Positions 29,153-39,177 are shown, counted from the stretch's first letter. The stretch: 51,118 nucleotides of DNA from a bacterium (GCA_024226515.1 JAAELQ010000148.1:1-51118); one strand, 5' to 3'. Notes: generated from the sequence alone by a model not told the origin. Program-made: numbers and translations.

Positions 29153-30231
29153 GCGAGTCCTTCCGGGACAGCCTGCTCAGCAGCGGCGCGGTGATCGACG
29201 GCGCCAGTTCGACACCGCTGCATTTCGGCAACCCGGAGGGCGAGCTCGATGCGGCCCTCGAAGGCTGCGTCGTGGCCGACGCCTGTCGCCTCGCGCGACT
29301 GCGCGCGACCGGACCCGACGCGCTGGACCTGCTGCAGCGCCTGTCGACCGGTGACGTGAAGGGCATCGCGCAGGGAGAGGGACGGCCGACGATCCTCACC
29401 ACGCCGAAGGGCCGCATCGTCGAGCGACTCGTCGTACACAATCTCGGCGAAGAAGGGCTGCTGCTGATCGGAGGCCCGGACTCCGGCCCAGCCATCGCCG
29501 AGCATCTGCAACGCTTCACCTTCCGCGAGGACATCGGCCTGGCCGACGCGGCGGACACGTCGGTGTTGATCTCGCTGATCGGCCCGCGCGTGGGCGAGGC
29601 GTTCGACGCCTCCGGGTACCCGCGACCGGCACCCTACGGCTCGATGCCCGCCGTGTTCGACGGCATCCCGATGCGTGTGCTGGGCCACGACGGCTTCTCG
29701 CCCGACGGCTGCTCGGTGCTGACCCCGCCCGAGTGTGCGGGCGGCGTGTGGAAGGCGTTGCTGCTCGCCGCGGGCCGGGTCGACGGCTGCCCCGCGGGAA
29801 GCGATGCGCTCGAGTCGCGGCGCATCCTGCGTGGCATCCCCGCGGCCGGACACGAGCTGACCGAGGACTACAACCCGCTCGAGGCGGGCCAGCTCGACGC
29901 CGTCTCGTTCGACAAGGGGTGCTACGTCGGACAGGAGGTCGTCGCGCGGCTACGGACCTACGACAAGATCTCGCGCGTGCTGCTCGGCGTACGGTTCGGG
30001 GCCGACTCGGTCACACCGCAACCGGGCGATGCGCTGTTTTTCGATGGTAAGGAGGTCGGACGCGTCACCAGCGCCGCGACGCCTCCGGGCCACGACCGGC
30101 CGCTCGCGTTGGCCTACGTCAAGCATCGCTCGGCGGGCGCCGGGGACACGGTGCGTGTCGGTGCGGCCGACGGCTCGATCGTCGGTCGCCTGGAACAACT
30201 ACCGTTCGGGAGTAATACGGATGAAGACTAG
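29149..30231 (+). CDS. ygfZ: YgfZ/GcvT-family iron-sulfur cluster biogenesis protein
   Basis: 360 aa. The diagnostic YgfZ motif KGCYVGQE is present with Cys258, followed by VVARLRTYDKISR. The fold is that of GcvT aminomethyltransferase, but YgfZ works as a folate-dependent factor for maintaining some Fe-S enzymes. GTG 29149 overlaps the mqnD stop. The futalosine route uses radical SAM Fe-S enzymes (MqnC, MqnE), which makes the pairing with mqnD sensible, though that link is inference. Its end overlaps the next gene by 11 nt. Confidence 0.9.
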   Translation: MSESFRDSLLSSGAVIDGASSTPLHFGNPEGELDAALEGCVVADACRLARLRATGPDALDLLQRLSTGDVKGIAQGEGRPTILTTPKGRIVERLVVHNLGEEGLLLIGGPDSGPAIAEHLQRFTFREDIGLADAADTSVLISLIGPRVGEAFDASGYPRPAPYGSMPAVFDGIPMRVLGHDGFSPDGCSVLTPPECAGGVWKALLLAAGRVDGCPAGSDALESRRILRGIPAAGHELTEDYNPLEAGQLDAVSFDKGCYVGQEVVARLRTYDKISRVLLGVRFGADSVTPQPGDALFFDGKEVGRVTSAATPPGHDRPLALAYVKHRSAGAGDTVRVGAADGSIVGRLEQLPFGSNTDED

Positions 30232-32023
30232 AACCCTCGCCCTCGTCCTCGTCTGCGTCGCGTGCCTGATCGCGGCCTGCAATTCCACTTCGGGTCCCGC
30301 GACCGTCGACGGCGCCACCGAGTTCGCCGAGGCGGCCGAGGCCCGGCTGCTCGACTCCTGGATCAAGCGCGAACGCGCGGCCTGGGTGCAGTCGAACTTC
30401 ATCACCGACGACACGGAGGCCATGGCGGCCGAGGCGTCCAAGGAGACGATCGCGGCCACGATGGAGCTGGCCGCCGAGGCGACGCGCTTCGATGACCTCG
30501 ATCTTCCTCCGGACGTGAGGCGCAAGCTGGGCAAGCTCAAGACTTCGCTGTCGCTCGTCGCGCCGCGCGACGAGGCGAAGCAGGCCGAGCTGGCCGAGAT
30601 CGCCACCGCGATGGAGAGCCGCTACGGCAAGGGCAAGTACTGCAAGACCGAGGACGACTGCCTCGACCTGACGGCGCTGACGCGCATTCTCGCCGAGAGC
30701 CGCGACGCGGACGAGCTGCTGGAGGTGTGGCAGGGCTGGCGGACGATCTCGCCGCCGATGCGCGATCAGTACACGCGCTTCGCGGAGCTGGCCAACGCCG
30801 GCGCGCGCGATCTGGGCTTCGACGACCTGGGCCAGCTCTGGCGCTCGGGTTACGACATGCCGCCCGACGACTTCGCGGCCGAGGTCGACCGGCTGTGGGA
30901 GCAGGTGCGTCCGCTGTACGAGGCGCTGCACTGCCACGTTCGCGCGAGGCTGGCCGAGGTGTACGGCGCCGAGAGGGTGCCGCAGGATCAGCCGATCCCC
31001 GCGCACCTGCTGGGCAACATGTGGAGCCAGAGCTGGGGCAACGTCTACGACCTCGCCGGACCCGGCAAGAGCGACCCCGGTTACGACCTGACCGCCCTGC
31101 TGCGCGCCAAGGGCGTGGACTCGCGCGAGATGGTGCGCTTCGGCGAGCGGTTCTTCATGTCGCTCGGCTTCGATGCGTTGCCGGAGACTTTCTGGGCGCG
31201 CTCGCTGTTCGACAAACCGCAGGATCGTGAGGTCGTGTGCCACGCCAGCGCGTGGGACGTCGACTACATCGATGATCTACGCATCAAGATGTGCATCGAC
31301 ATCACCGCCGAGGACTTCGTCACGGTGCACCACGAGCTGGGGCACAACTACTACCAGCGCGCGTACAACCAGCAGCCGCCGCTGTATCGCGACAGCGCCA
31401 ACGACGGGTTCCACGAGGGCATCGGCGACACCGTCGCGCTGTCGATCACGCCGGAGTATCTCGTCAAGGTCGGACTGCTCGACCGGCTGCCCGCGGAGGG
31501 CGGCGATCTCGGCCTGCTGATGCGCATGGCGCTGGACAAGGTCGCGTTCCTGCCGTTCGGGCTGCTCGTCGACCAGTGGCGCTGGAAGGTGTTCGCGGGA
31601 GAGATCGGTCCCGCCGATTACAACGCCGGCTGGTGGGAGCTGCGCGAGAAGTACCAGGGAGTCCGGGCGCCGGTGACGCGCGACGAGACGCTGTTCGACC
31701 CGGGCGCCAAGTACCACATCCCGGCCAACACGCCGTACACGCGCTACTTCCTCGCGCACATCCTACAGTTCCAGTTCCACCGCTCGCTGTGCGAGGCCGC
31801 GGGCTTCGAGGGGCCGTTGCATCAGTGTTCGATCTACGGCAACGAGGAGGCCGGCAAGAAGCTGATCCAGATGCTCGAGATGGGCTCGAGCCGGCCCTGG
31901 CCGGAAGCGCTCGAGGCGCTCACCGGTCAGGACAAGATGGACGCCACCGCGATCCTCGACTACTTCGCGCCGCTCGTCGCCTGGCTCGAGGAGCAGAACC
32001 AGGGACGCACCTGCGGCTGGTAG
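30221..32023 (+). CDS. M2-family peptidyl-dipeptidase (ACE-like) lipoprotein
   Basis: 600 aa, normal for M2 peptidases. A lipoprotein signal ends in LIAAC with Cys20. The zinc site is complete: H371-E372-L-G-H375 and third ligand E399 in HEGIGD, 24 residues further on, as in angiotensin-converting enzyme. Surrounding family features include [20 protein letters not shown]. It should release dipeptides from the C-termini of oligopeptides in the periplasm or at the outer membrane. ATG 30221 overlaps the end of ygfZ by 11 nt; the frame is open upstream but only this start gives the signal peptide. Confidence 0.95.
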   Translation: MKTRTLALVLVCVACLIAACNSTSGPATVDGATEFAEAAEARLLDSWIKRERAAWVQSNFITDDTEAMAAEASKETIAATMELAAEATRFDDLDLPPDVRRKLGKLKTSLSLVAPRDEAKQAELAEIATAMESRYGKGKYCKTEDDCLDLTALTRILAESRDADELLEVWQGWRTISPPMRDQYTRFAELANAGARDLGFDDLGQLWRSGYDMPPDDFAAEVDRLWEQVRPLYEALHCHVRARLAEVYGAERVPQDQPIPAHLLGNMWSQSWGNVYDLAGPGKSDPGYDLTALLRAKGVDSREMVRFGERFFMSLGFDALPETFWARSLFDKPQDREVVCHASAWDVDYIDDLRIKMCIDITAEDFVTVHHELGHNYYQRAYNQQPPLYRDSANDGFHEGIGDTVALSITPEYLVKVGLLDRLPAEGGDLGLLMRMALDKVAFLPFGLLVDQWRWKVFAGEIGPADYNAGWWELREKYQGVRAPVTRDETLFDPGAKYHIPANTPYTRYFLAHILQFQFHRSLCEAAGFEGPLHQCSIYGNEEAGKKLIQMLEMGSSRPWPEALEALTGQDKMDATAILDYFAPLVAWLEEQNQGRTCGW

Positions 32024-32033
32024 ACGGAAACGG

Positions 32034-33089
32034 ATGACGACGATCTCCGCATCGCCGAGCCGCGCCTCGCTGGTCGGCCGGACCTTCTCGCACCCGGCGT
32101 TCGACTACCTGCTGATCGGGGGCGGGATCAGCCTGCTGGTGACGCTGATCGTCGTCCTACACCCCGCGGGCTCCGGCATCGTCGGCATCGAGACGCTGCC
32201 TCTGTTCTTCCTGGCGGCCAACGCGGCCCACTTCGCCGCCTCCACGGTCCGGCTGTACACCAAGCCCGATGCGTACCGCAGCTTGCCGTTCCTGACCATG
32301 GCCTTTCCGCTCGTGTCGCTGCTGGTGCTGACGGCCGGGATGTTCTGGGCCGGCCAGCTCGGCCCGCACCTGCGCTCGCTGTATCTCACCTGGTCGCCCT
32401 ATCACTACGCCGCTCAGGCCTACGGGCTGGCCGTGATGTACACCTACCGTTCGGGCTGCAAGCTGGCGGACGGCGACAAGAAGCTGCTGCGCGGCGTCGC
32501 GCTGCTGCCCTTCCTGCACAACTTCGTCACCGCGCCCGAGGTCGGACTGGACTGGCTGCTGCCCCAGTCGGTGCTGGACAGCGGAGGCGTCGCGCTGGCG
32601 CGCGGCTCGGTCTACTGGGCCCTGCTCGTGCTGGCCCTCGCCTCTCCCGTCTGGCTCTTCATCCGTGTGTGGCGCTCGGCGAGCGGGCCGATGCCGCTGA
32701 TCGCCATGCTGACCGTGGTCACGAACGGCGTCTGGTTCTTCGTGCTCAGCCCGCTCGACGCGTTCATCTACGCCACGATCTTCCACAGCGTCCAGTACCT
32801 GGCGATCGTCATCATCTTCCACCTCAAGGACCAGAAGGCTCGCCCGGACAACCGACACGGCGCGCTGTACCACGTGCTCTGGTTCTACGGCATGAGCCTC
32901 GCGCTGGGCTACGCGCTGTTCTATTGCCTGCCGCTGGCCTACGTCTTTGCCGGGTTCGGCCGCGTCGAGAGCATGCTGCTCGTCGTCGCCGCGATCAACC
33001 TGCACCACTTCATCGTCGACGGCTACATCTGGCGCCTCGGGCGCGGCGACGCCAACCGCCACGTCGTCGACTCCGGCCCGACGCGATGA
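32034..33089 (+). CDS. Polytopic membrane protein with conserved-looking His motifs
   Basis: 351 aa with about eight or nine transmembrane helices. Histidines sit at or next to helix ends in motifs such as [28 protein letters not shown] and the C-terminal [16 protein letters not shown], a pattern that could bind metal or haem, as in some membrane desaturase- or oxidase-like proteins. No named family recognised, so no reaction is assigned. It is 10 nt after the M2 peptidase gene and overlaps the TPR gene by 4 nt (ATGA), placing it in the middle of the operon. Confidence 0.75.
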   Translation: MTTISASPSRASLVGRTFSHPAFDYLLIGGGISLLVTLIVVLHPAGSGIVGIETLPLFFLAANAAHFAASTVRLYTKPDAYRSLPFLTMAFPLVSLLVLTAGMFWAGQLGPHLRSLYLTWSPYHYAAQAYGLAVMYTYRSGCKLADGDKKLLRGVALLPFLHNFVTAPEVGLDWLLPQSVLDSGGVALARGSVYWALLVLALASPVWLFIRVWRSASGPMPLIAMLTVVTNGVWFFVLSPLDAFIYATIFHSVQYLAIVIIFHLKDQKARPDNRHGALYHVLWFYGMSLALGYALFYCLPLAYVFAGFGRVESMLLVVAAINLHHFIVDGYIWRLGRGDANRHVVDSGPTR

Positions 33090-33931
33090 CGTTGCTCGGC
33101 GACTCGAAGCCCGGCTACCTGATCGTCTTCGCCCTCGGAACGCTGATTACCGGCGGTGCCGTCGTCCTGGGCCTCTACGAGTCGCTGTCCCACGACCGGC
33201 GCCTCCCGCCCCCACGACTCAACGAGGCCGTCGAGGCCTACCTCGGGGAGATCGAGGCGATGCTCGAGCGCGGCGACTACGACAACGCCGAGCAAGAGCT
33301 GCGCGTCTCGCTGCGCCTGTTACACCCGCACGAGGGCCACCACCTGGCCCACGAGCTTCTCGGCCGCACGTTGGCGGCCCAGGGCGAGAACGACGAGGCC
33401 GTCCGCCACTTTCGCGAGTCGGTCACCCTCGCCCCGAACTTCTCGGCAGCGCACTACAACCTCGCCCTGACCTACGAGCACATGGACCGCACCGACGAGG
33501 CCATCGCGGAATACCGTCGCGTCCTCTCGATCGACCCCGCGTTCGCCCCCGCGCGGAACAACCTCCAGCGCCTCGAACAGCTCTCCCTCACCCGGGCTCC
33601 GCAGACCGACGGCTCGCCCCTCGGCCTCGGTCGCTCCTACGCCGCGCTGTTCTACCGCGGAGATCTCGACGCCCTGTACGCAAGGTTCTCCCCGCGGTTC
33701 GCGAGCCAGCTCGACCGCACCCAGCTCACCGCGCTCCACGCCAGCATCGAGCAGCAGCTCGGCTTCGAGACCGAGTTGCTCGACGAGTCCAGCGAGCGCG
33801 GCAAGAGCTCGACGCTCTACGTCCGCCGCGCGAACTTCGAACGCTTCGACGGCGAGGCGGAGTGTGTGATCGAGCTCAACGACGACGGCAGCATCAACGG
33901 CCTCCTCTTCCGCCCGGCCGGCTCGCGCTAG
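33086..33931 (+). CDS. Membrane-anchored TPR protein
   Basis: 281 aa. One N-terminal transmembrane segment (YLIVFALGTLITGGAVVLGL, about 11-30), then three tetratricopeptide-like repeats at about 45-165 (for example YNLALTYEHMDRTDEAIAEY), and a C-terminal domain from about 185 (LYARFSPRFASQL ... ALHASIEQQLGF) that resembles DUF3887-type NTF2-like folds. ATG 33086 overlaps the stop of the His-rich membrane gene; likely its partner. It closes the mqnD operon and converges on the deacetylase gene with an 11-nt gap. Confidence 0.78.
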   Translation: MTLLGDSKPGYLIVFALGTLITGGAVVLGLYESLSHDRRLPPPRLNEAVEAYLGEIEAMLERGDYDNAEQELRVSLRLLHPHEGHHLAHELLGRTLAAQGENDEAVRHFRESVTLAPNFSAAHYNLALTYEHMDRTDEAIAEYRRVLSIDPAFAPARNNLQRLEQLSLTRAPQTDGSPLGLGRSYAALFYRGDLDALYARFSPRFASQLDRTQLTALHASIEQQLGFETELLDESSERGKSSTLYVRRANFERFDGEAECVIELNDDGSINGLLFRPAGSR

Positions 33932-33942
33932 ACACCCCCCGG

Positions 33943-34887
33943 CTACGCCTCCAGCATCGTCGACAGGTGCAACGACACGGAGTCGGCGAGCGCGTCGAGG
34001 TCGTATCCGCCCTCGAGGGTGGAGACGAGCTTTCCGCCGCAGGTACGCCGGGCGAGGTCGAGCAGCAGCGAGGTCGCCTCGCCGTAGGCCGCGGTGCTGA
34101 CGTCGAGGCCGCCGAGGGGGTCGGCGCTGTGCGCGTCGAAACCTGCAGAGATCAGGATCATCTGCGGAGCGAAGGCCTCCGCGGCGGGGATCAGCTTCTC
34201 GCGCAGCGAGCCGAGGAATGCGTGGTCGCCGGCGCCGGGCGGCAACGGGCAGTTGAGCGTCGTGCCCTTGCCCGCGCCGCGGCCGGTCTCCTCGCGCGCG
34301 CCGGTGCCGGGATACAGCGGCCACTGGTGCAGCGAGAAGAAGAACACGCGCGGGTCTTCCTCGAACAGGTGCTGCGTGCCGTTGCCGTGGTGCACGTCCC
34401 AGTCGACGATCAGGACGCGCTCGAGCCCTTCGCGCTCGCACAGGGAGCGCGCGGCGACGGCGACGTTGTTGAACAGGCAGAACCCCATCGCGACGTCGCG
34501 CTCGGCGTGGTGCCCCGGAGGGCGCATCGCGGCGAAACCGCGAGCCAGGCGACCGGCGGCAACCTCGCGACACAGGGCGGTCAGCGAGCCTGCGGCGAGG
34601 CGCGCCAGGCCTGCGCTCTCGGGGCAGATCGCGGTGTCCATCGAGTCGATGAAGGTCGCGCCGCTGCTGCAGGCGTCGTCGACGCGGCGGATGTGCTCGC
34701 GATCGTGGACGAGTGCGATCAACTCGTCGTCGGCCGACTCGAGCGGCAGGCGCCGGCAACGGTCGGCGAGCCCCTGTTCGAGCGCCTCGCGGATAGTTCT
34801 TAGCCGCTCGGGTCGCTCGGGGTGCCCGGGGCCGGTGTCGTGTCGTTCGAAACACGGATCGAGGATCAGACCGACTTGCTGGCTCAT
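33943..34887 (-). CDS. Histone-deacetylase-family (class II-like) deacetylase
   Basis: 314 aa, one arginase-deacetylase fold. Catalytic motifs are intact: GHPERPERL near the N-terminus, RPPGHHAE with the His pair, DWDVHHGNGTQ and SAGFDAH carrying the Zn ligands, and LEGGYD near the C-terminus. Bacterial members act on acetylated polyamines (acetylpolyamine amidohydrolases), acetoin-related targets or proteins; which applies cannot be told. GGAG lies 5 nt from the ATG. Cytoplasmic and apparently monocistronic. Confidence 0.92.
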   Translation of the reverse strand: MSQQVGLILDPCFERHDTGPGHPERPERLRTIREALEQGLADRCRRLPLESADDELIALVHDREHIRRVDDACSSGATFIDSMDTAICPESAGLARLAAGSLTALCREVAAGRLARGFAAMRPPGHHAERDVAMGFCLFNNVAVAARSLCEREGLERVLIVDWDVHHGNGTQHLFEEDPRVFFFSLHQWPLYPGTGAREETGRGAGKGTTLNCPLPPGAGDHAFLGSLREKLIPAAEAFAPQMILISAGFDAHSADPLGGLDVSTAAYGEATSLLLDLARRTCGGKLVSTLEGGYDLDALADSVSLHLSTMLEA

Positions 34888-35026
34888 CGCTGCTCCGTCT
34901 CACGGGCCGTTCGCGGCACGGCCGCCGAACGGGTCGTAAGTTCCCGTGAAAGGAAGTGTCGCATGTCCCACGCGCCCTGGCGAGCCGAAGAGGACTGCGC
35001 AAGCGGTGCCCCGAGTAGCGTCTACG

Positions 35027-35743
35027 TTACTGCGTGGACTCCGGCGTCAGGTTGGGCAACCCGCTGAAGCCGTTCGTCACCTTCACGTCGGCCGGGATGT
35101 CGACGGAGTACAGGTTGGCCGCGAGCGACGGGTTGACCTGGATGTCGCGGAACTCGATCACCCGCGTGTCTCCGCCCTTGCTGAGGTACTCGACGCGCAC
35201 CGGGAGGTTGTTCGAGCGGCCGAGGAAGAAGCGGACTTCCTGAACCCGCTTGCGGGCGCGCTTCTTCTTGGGGTGCAACAGCAACAACACCCGGTCGTCG
35301 TCTTCCTGCGCATCCGCGAGGCTGATGTTGTAGAACTTCGACAGTTCCTTCGAGCCCTGGCCCAGTCCGAAGAAGCGGAACAGGTGATCGGCCCAGCGCT
35401 GGATGTTGCGCTTCTCGGCGCGCTTCTGCCGCGGAAAGTAGCCGGTGTACTGGTTCTCGGCGATGACGAACTTCATCTCTTCCGGCGAGCTGTACTCCCA
35501 GCGGATGGCATTCGGCTTGGTGAGGAAGAAGCGGCCTTCCGCCTCGATGGGATCCTTGAGCAACGAATGCGTCGTCGTCTCGGTGAACTCGGCGCTCAGC
35601 GTCTCGATCTCGTCCTGGACGGCATCGAAGCGGTCGAGGACCTCGGCGAGATCTTCCGCGGCCGACGCGGCGGGCGCCACGGCGAGGGCGACCAGCAACA
35701 GCAGAATCCGGCGCGACAGAGAAGCGATGCGTGATTGGCTCAT
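35027..35743 (-). CDS. lolA: LolA-like periplasmic lipoprotein carrier
   Basis: 238 aa. Signal peptide about 1-29 (ILLLLVALAVAPAASA). The mature part has the LolA pattern: ETLSAEFTETTTHS, GRFFLTKPNAIRWEY, QYTGYFPRQKRAE and a late FRDIQVNPSL. LolA shuttles lipoproteins from LolCDE to the outer membrane. An unusually basic stretch (HPKKKRARKRV, about 157-167) is not typical of E. coli LolA. Some outer-membrane lipoprotein-sorting or sigma-E-regulator proteins share this fold, so the call is at family level. It diverges from the HEAT-cyclophilin lipoprotein gene. Confidence 0.8.
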   Translation of the reverse strand: MSQSRIASLSRRILLLLVALAVAPAASAAEDLAEVLDRFDAVQDEIETLSAEFTETTTHSLLKDPIEAEGRFFLTKPNAIRWEYSSPEEMKFVIAENQYTGYFPRQKRAEKRNIQRWADHLFRFFGLGQGSKELSKFYNISLADAQEDDDRVLLLLHPKKKRARKRVQEVRFFLGRSNNLPVRVEYLSKGGDTRVIEFRDIQVNPSLAANLYSVDIPADVKVTNGFSGLPNLTPESTQ

Positions 35744-35863
35744 GGTTCGGGAGTCTCCGGATCGATCGTGACACGGCGTCGCTGCGCCGATTCAGCGTCA
35801 CGGCCCGGCGGCCGTTACGCCCTGTTCCCTCGAAAAACGCTAACAGCCGGGTCGGGCACCGTC

Positions 35864-35892
35864 AAGACGAACTGCGGCAGTGGTTCTATAAT
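35864..35892 (+). promoter_or_regulatory. Promoter of the HEAT-cyclophilin gene
   Basis: Perfect -10 TATAAT (35887-35892), 17 nt after a weak -35 AAGACG (35864-35869), about 40 nt before the ATG at 35933. Confidence 0.6.
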
Positions 35893-35932
35893 GGGCGATC
35901 GCGGTCAAAGACCCCATTTCGGAGAGACGAAT

Positions 35933-38086
35933 ATGTTCCGATTCCGCCCACGATGGACCCTTGCGCTCGCCTGTTGCCTGCTCGCCGGTTGCGCCGGCTC
36001 GAAACGCGGCGAGGTCACGCCTACCGAGCCGATCGCGCCTGCCGGTGCCGAGCCGGTGGATCTTTCCGAGGCCCTCGAGCGCGCGGCGGCAGACGAGCTC
36101 GACCCCGCCCCGCCGGAGATCCGCGCGCTGGCCCTGCGCGCCGAGGACCAGCGGGTCGTGTCGCCGGAGCTGATCGGCGCGCTGAAGCACGAGCACCCGG
36201 AGGCTCGCGCCCTCGCGGTGCGCGCGATCGGACGCATCGGCTCGGCGGAGCACGGTGTTCTTCTGCTGCCCACGCTGGCCGACCCTGCGGAGATCGTGCG
36301 CGCGGAGGCCGCGTTCGCCATCGCCGGCTACGGTTCGTCAAGCGCCGTATCGGCGCTGGAGAAGCTGCTCGATGACCCATCGCTTCTGGTGCGGATCCGC
36401 GTCGCGGCGGGCCTGGGGCTGCTGGCGGACGAGCCCTCGGCGCGCGGTCCGATGCTGCGCGCGTTGCAGGACGAGGACCCGCGCGTGCAGATGATCGCCG
36501 GCCACTCGGTGACGCGGTACCGCTCCGATCTCGACTTCGCGATCGATCCGTTGATTGCGCTGACGGCGAGACCGGAGCCACCGATCGCGCGTGCGGCGTT
36601 CGACGCGCTCGGCCGCATCAGCTCGAAGACGCGGACGCTCGAGCCGGCCGACCGCCGTCGCGTGCGCGACCACCTGCTGGCTCACGCAACGTCCCCGGAT
36701 CCGCTCGTCCGCGCGGCAGTGGCCTATGGTCTGATGCTCCCGCAGGGCGAGCGAGAGGCCGCGCCGTTGGGCAACCTGGCCCTCGACCCCGACCCGCGCG
36801 TCCAGGTCGCAGCGATTCGCTCGTTCAGCTTCCCGGGGGCCCCGGTCGAGCCGTTCCTCAGTCAAACGCTGCGCGACGAGGACGACGTCGTCGTGCTGGC
36901 CACCGTGCGCGGCCTCGGCAGGATGCGCGGCGACCCCGTGATCCAGGCGCTGAGCAATCTGCTCGTGCACGACGAGACGAACTGGTTGCGCGAGCGTGCG
37001 GTCGCAGCGCTACGCGGAAGCAGCCGCATCGCCGGCGCGAAGATCGCCAACGGGCTGTCGAGAGACGACTCCGCGGGCATTCGCAAGCGCACCGCGTCGC
37101 TCGTCGTCGATCGAGAAGAAGAGCTCTCGCAGGAGATCGCGAGCCGCCTGCTGCAGGACCCCGACCCGCAGGTGCGCGCCGCGGCGATCCCGGCGCTGGC
37201 CACGCGCGCCGAGCCCCTGGCGGACTCCTGCGCCGAGTTCGCCGCGTCGCCCGACGCGGAGACCCGGGCGGGTGTCGTGGCAGCGGCTCGCTCGCGGCTG
37301 ACCTCTCCCGCAGCCGACGACGCCACCCGGAAGGACGCGCTGGACGTGCTGGCCCGGGCCTGGCGCAGCTCGCCGAAGAACGAGGATCCCTGGGTCCGCC
37401 GTCTGATCCTGGACGCCGCGGCGCTCGGCGCGAAGACGAGCGCCGCGCCGCAGGCCCGCCAACTGCTCGACGCGGCGCTGCAGGACCCCGACTACTCGAT
37501 CCGTCGCGACGCCGTGGCGGCCCTGCGCTCGGAGTACGACCTGAGCGTCACGACCGGCCCCGCCGCCGAGCATCCGGTCGAGCACTACGAGGAGATTCTC
37601 CGCTGGGCCGAGACGCCGAAGGCCGCGATCGTGACGATCGAACGCGAGGGATTCACCCCGGGTCGCTTCACGGTCCTGCTCGACACGTTCAATGCCCCGT
37701 TGACGTCGTGGAACTTCGCGCAGCTCGCTGCGTCGGGTTTCTTCGTCGGCTCTCCGGTGCACCGGCTGGTGCCGAACTTCGTGGTCCAGATGGGCGATCC
37801 GCTGGGCAACGGATCCGGGGGGCCCGGTTACACGATCCGCGACGAGCTCTCCGCTCGCCCGCTGGTCGCGGGCACGCTGGCGATGGCGTCGCGCGGGAAG
37901 GACACGGCCGGCAGCCAGTTCTTCGTGACGCTGACGGATCAGCCGCACCTGTTGGGCGAGTACACGGTGTTCGGCTCGGTCGTCCGCAACATGGACGGCG
38001 TCGTGCGGCTGCTGCTGCCGGAAGATCGGATCGTGGCGGTGGAGGTCTACGACGGGGACGGCAGCGAACCGCTGCCGCCGCTCTAG
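35933..38086 (+). CDS. HEAT-repeat lipoprotein with C-terminal cyclophilin (PPIase) domain
   Basis: 717 aa. Lipobox LLAGC with Cys20. Residues about 40-560 are a long array of HEAT-like helical repeats (units such as EHPEARALAVRAIGRIGSAE and DPDPQVRAAAIPALATR). Residues about 565-717 are a cyclophilin domain: NFAQLAASGFFVGSPVHRLV, FVVQMGDPLGNGSGGPGY, LAMASRGKDTAGSQFFV and the TVFGSVVRNMDGV end. Cyclophilins isomerise prolyl bonds; the HEAT solenoid probably holds clients. Start ATG 35933 has GGAGAG about 6 nt upstream. Anchored in a membrane facing the periplasm. Its stop overlaps that of the convergent response-regulator gene by 4 nt. Confidence 0.9.
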   Translation: MFRFRPRWTLALACCLLAGCAGSKRGEVTPTEPIAPAGAEPVDLSEALERAAADELDPAPPEIRALALRAEDQRVVSPELIGALKHEHPEARALAVRAIGRIGSAEHGVLLLPTLADPAEIVRAEAAFAIAGYGSSSAVSALEKLLDDPSLLVRIRVAAGLGLLADEPSARGPMLRALQDEDPRVQMIAGHSVTRYRSDLDFAIDPLIALTARPEPPIARAAFDALGRISSKTRTLEPADRRRVRDHLLAHATSPDPLVRAAVAYGLMLPQGEREAAPLGNLALDPDPRVQVAAIRSFSFPGAPVEPFLSQTLRDEDDVVVLATVRGLGRMRGDPVIQALSNLLVHDETNWLRERAVAALRGSSRIAGAKIANGLSRDDSAGIRKRTASLVVDREEELSQEIASRLLQDPDPQVRAAAIPALATRAEPLADSCAEFAASPDAETRAGVVAAARSRLTSPAADDATRKDALDVLARAWRSSPKNEDPWVRRLILDAAALGAKTSAAPQARQLLDAALQDPDYSIRRDAVAALRSEYDLSVTTGPAAEHPVEHYEEILRWAETPKAAIVTIEREGFTPGRFTVLLDTFNAPLTSWNFAQLAASGFFVGSPVHRLVPNFVVQMGDPLGNGSGGPGYTIRDELSARPLVAGTLAMASRGKDTAGSQFFVTLTDQPHLLGEYTVFGSVVRNMDGVVRLLLPEDRIVAVEVYDGDGSEPLPPL

Positions 38087-39174
38087 CGCATCGCCTTCTT
38101 GACCTGTTCCTCGAGCTCGGCCATCTCGCGGTGCACCCGGTCGCGGATCGCCTGCCAGCGGTGAGCCTCGATCGACAGGAACGCCTGCGAGACACCGGGG
38201 TCGAACTGCGTCCCCGTGCAGCGCACGATCTCCTTGCACGCGTCCTCGATCGTCAGCGCCGCGCGGTAGGGCCGATCGGAGGTCATCGCGTCGAACGTGT
38301 CGACGACGGCGAAGATCCTGGCGCCCAGCGGAATGTCGTCGGCCTTCAGCTTGCGCGGATACCCCGAACCGTCATAGCGCTCGTGGTGGCATAGCACGAT
38401 GTTCAGCGCGGGCTCCAGGAACGGGATGTGCTGCAGCATGCGAAAGCCCATCTCGGGGTGCTTCTTCATCTCGACCCACTCGCCGGTGTCGAGCCTGCCG
38501 GGTTTCTTCAGAATCGCGTCGGGCACACCGATCTTGCCGGTGTCGTGCAGGATCGCGCCGCGCCGGATCCACGTCAGCTCCGGTTCCTGGACGCCCATGC
38601 GCTCGGCGACGAGCATCGCGTACTCGACGACGCGATAGGAGTGGCCCTGGGTCTCGTTGTCGCGGAAGTCGAGCGCGGTGACCAGCGCCTGTAGCGTGCT
38701 CTCATAGGCTTTCTGAACCTCGCGCGTGCGCTGGTCGACCAGCTCTTCCAGGTGTTCCTGGTACGCTCGGTTCTCCTCGACCAGGCGGCGCTTCTCCAGC
38801 GTGCGGTCGATGACGATCTGGACCTCTTCCAGGTTGAACGGCTTCGCCACGTAGTCCGTCGCACCGTTGCGGATGGCGTGAATCGCCGTCCGCGCATCGA
38901 CCACGCCGGTCACCATGATCACGTCGAGGTCGCCGTCGTGCCGTTTGATCCGGGAGAGCAACTCGATCCCGTCCTCGCCGGGCATCTCGATGTCCGACAG
39001 CACGATGTGCACGGCCTCGTCCTTGAGGATGTCGAACGCCTCGGACGCGCTTCCGGCGGCGAACGTCTCGTACCCCATCGCACCCAGACCCTGGGCCAGG
39101 ATCTCGCGCACGGACAGCTCGTCGTCCACGATCAGAACCCGCTTGTGAGCGCCGTCACGGTTCGGTTGCACCAT
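38083..39174 (-). CDS. Response regulator with HD-GYP output (c-di-GMP phosphodiesterase)
   Basis: 363 aa. Receiver domain 10-130 with acidic pocket D17-D18, phospho-acceptor D61 (LSDIEMPG), MVTG and VAKPF. A coiled linker (about 130-165) leads to an HD-GYP domain with ILHDTGKIG, KKHPEMG, CHHERYDGSGYP and DTFDAMTSDRPY, all the residues needed for metal binding and cyclic-di-GMP hydrolysis. No sensor kinase is adjacent. GGGAGAG is 8 nt before the ATG. It likely lowers c-di-GMP and so affects adhesion or motility; the target process is not shown. Confidence 0.95.
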   Translation of the reverse strand: MVQPNRDGAHKRVLIVDDELSVREILAQGLGAMGYETFAAGSASEAFDILKDEAVHIVLSDIEMPGEDGIELLSRIKRHDGDLDVIMVTGVVDARTAIHAIRNGATDYVAKPFNLEEVQIVIDRTLEKRRLVEENRAYQEHLEELVDQRTREVQKAYESTLQALVTALDFRDNETQGHSYRVVEYAMLVAERMGVQEPELTWIRRGAILHDTGKIGVPDAILKKPGRLDTGEWVEMKKHPEMGFRMLQHIPFLEPALNIVLCHHERYDGSGYPRKLKADDIPLGARIFAVVDTFDAMTSDRPYRAALTIEDACKEIVRCTGTQFDPGVSQAFLSIEAHRWQAIRDRVHREMAELEEQVKKAMR

Positions 39175-39177
39175 CTG

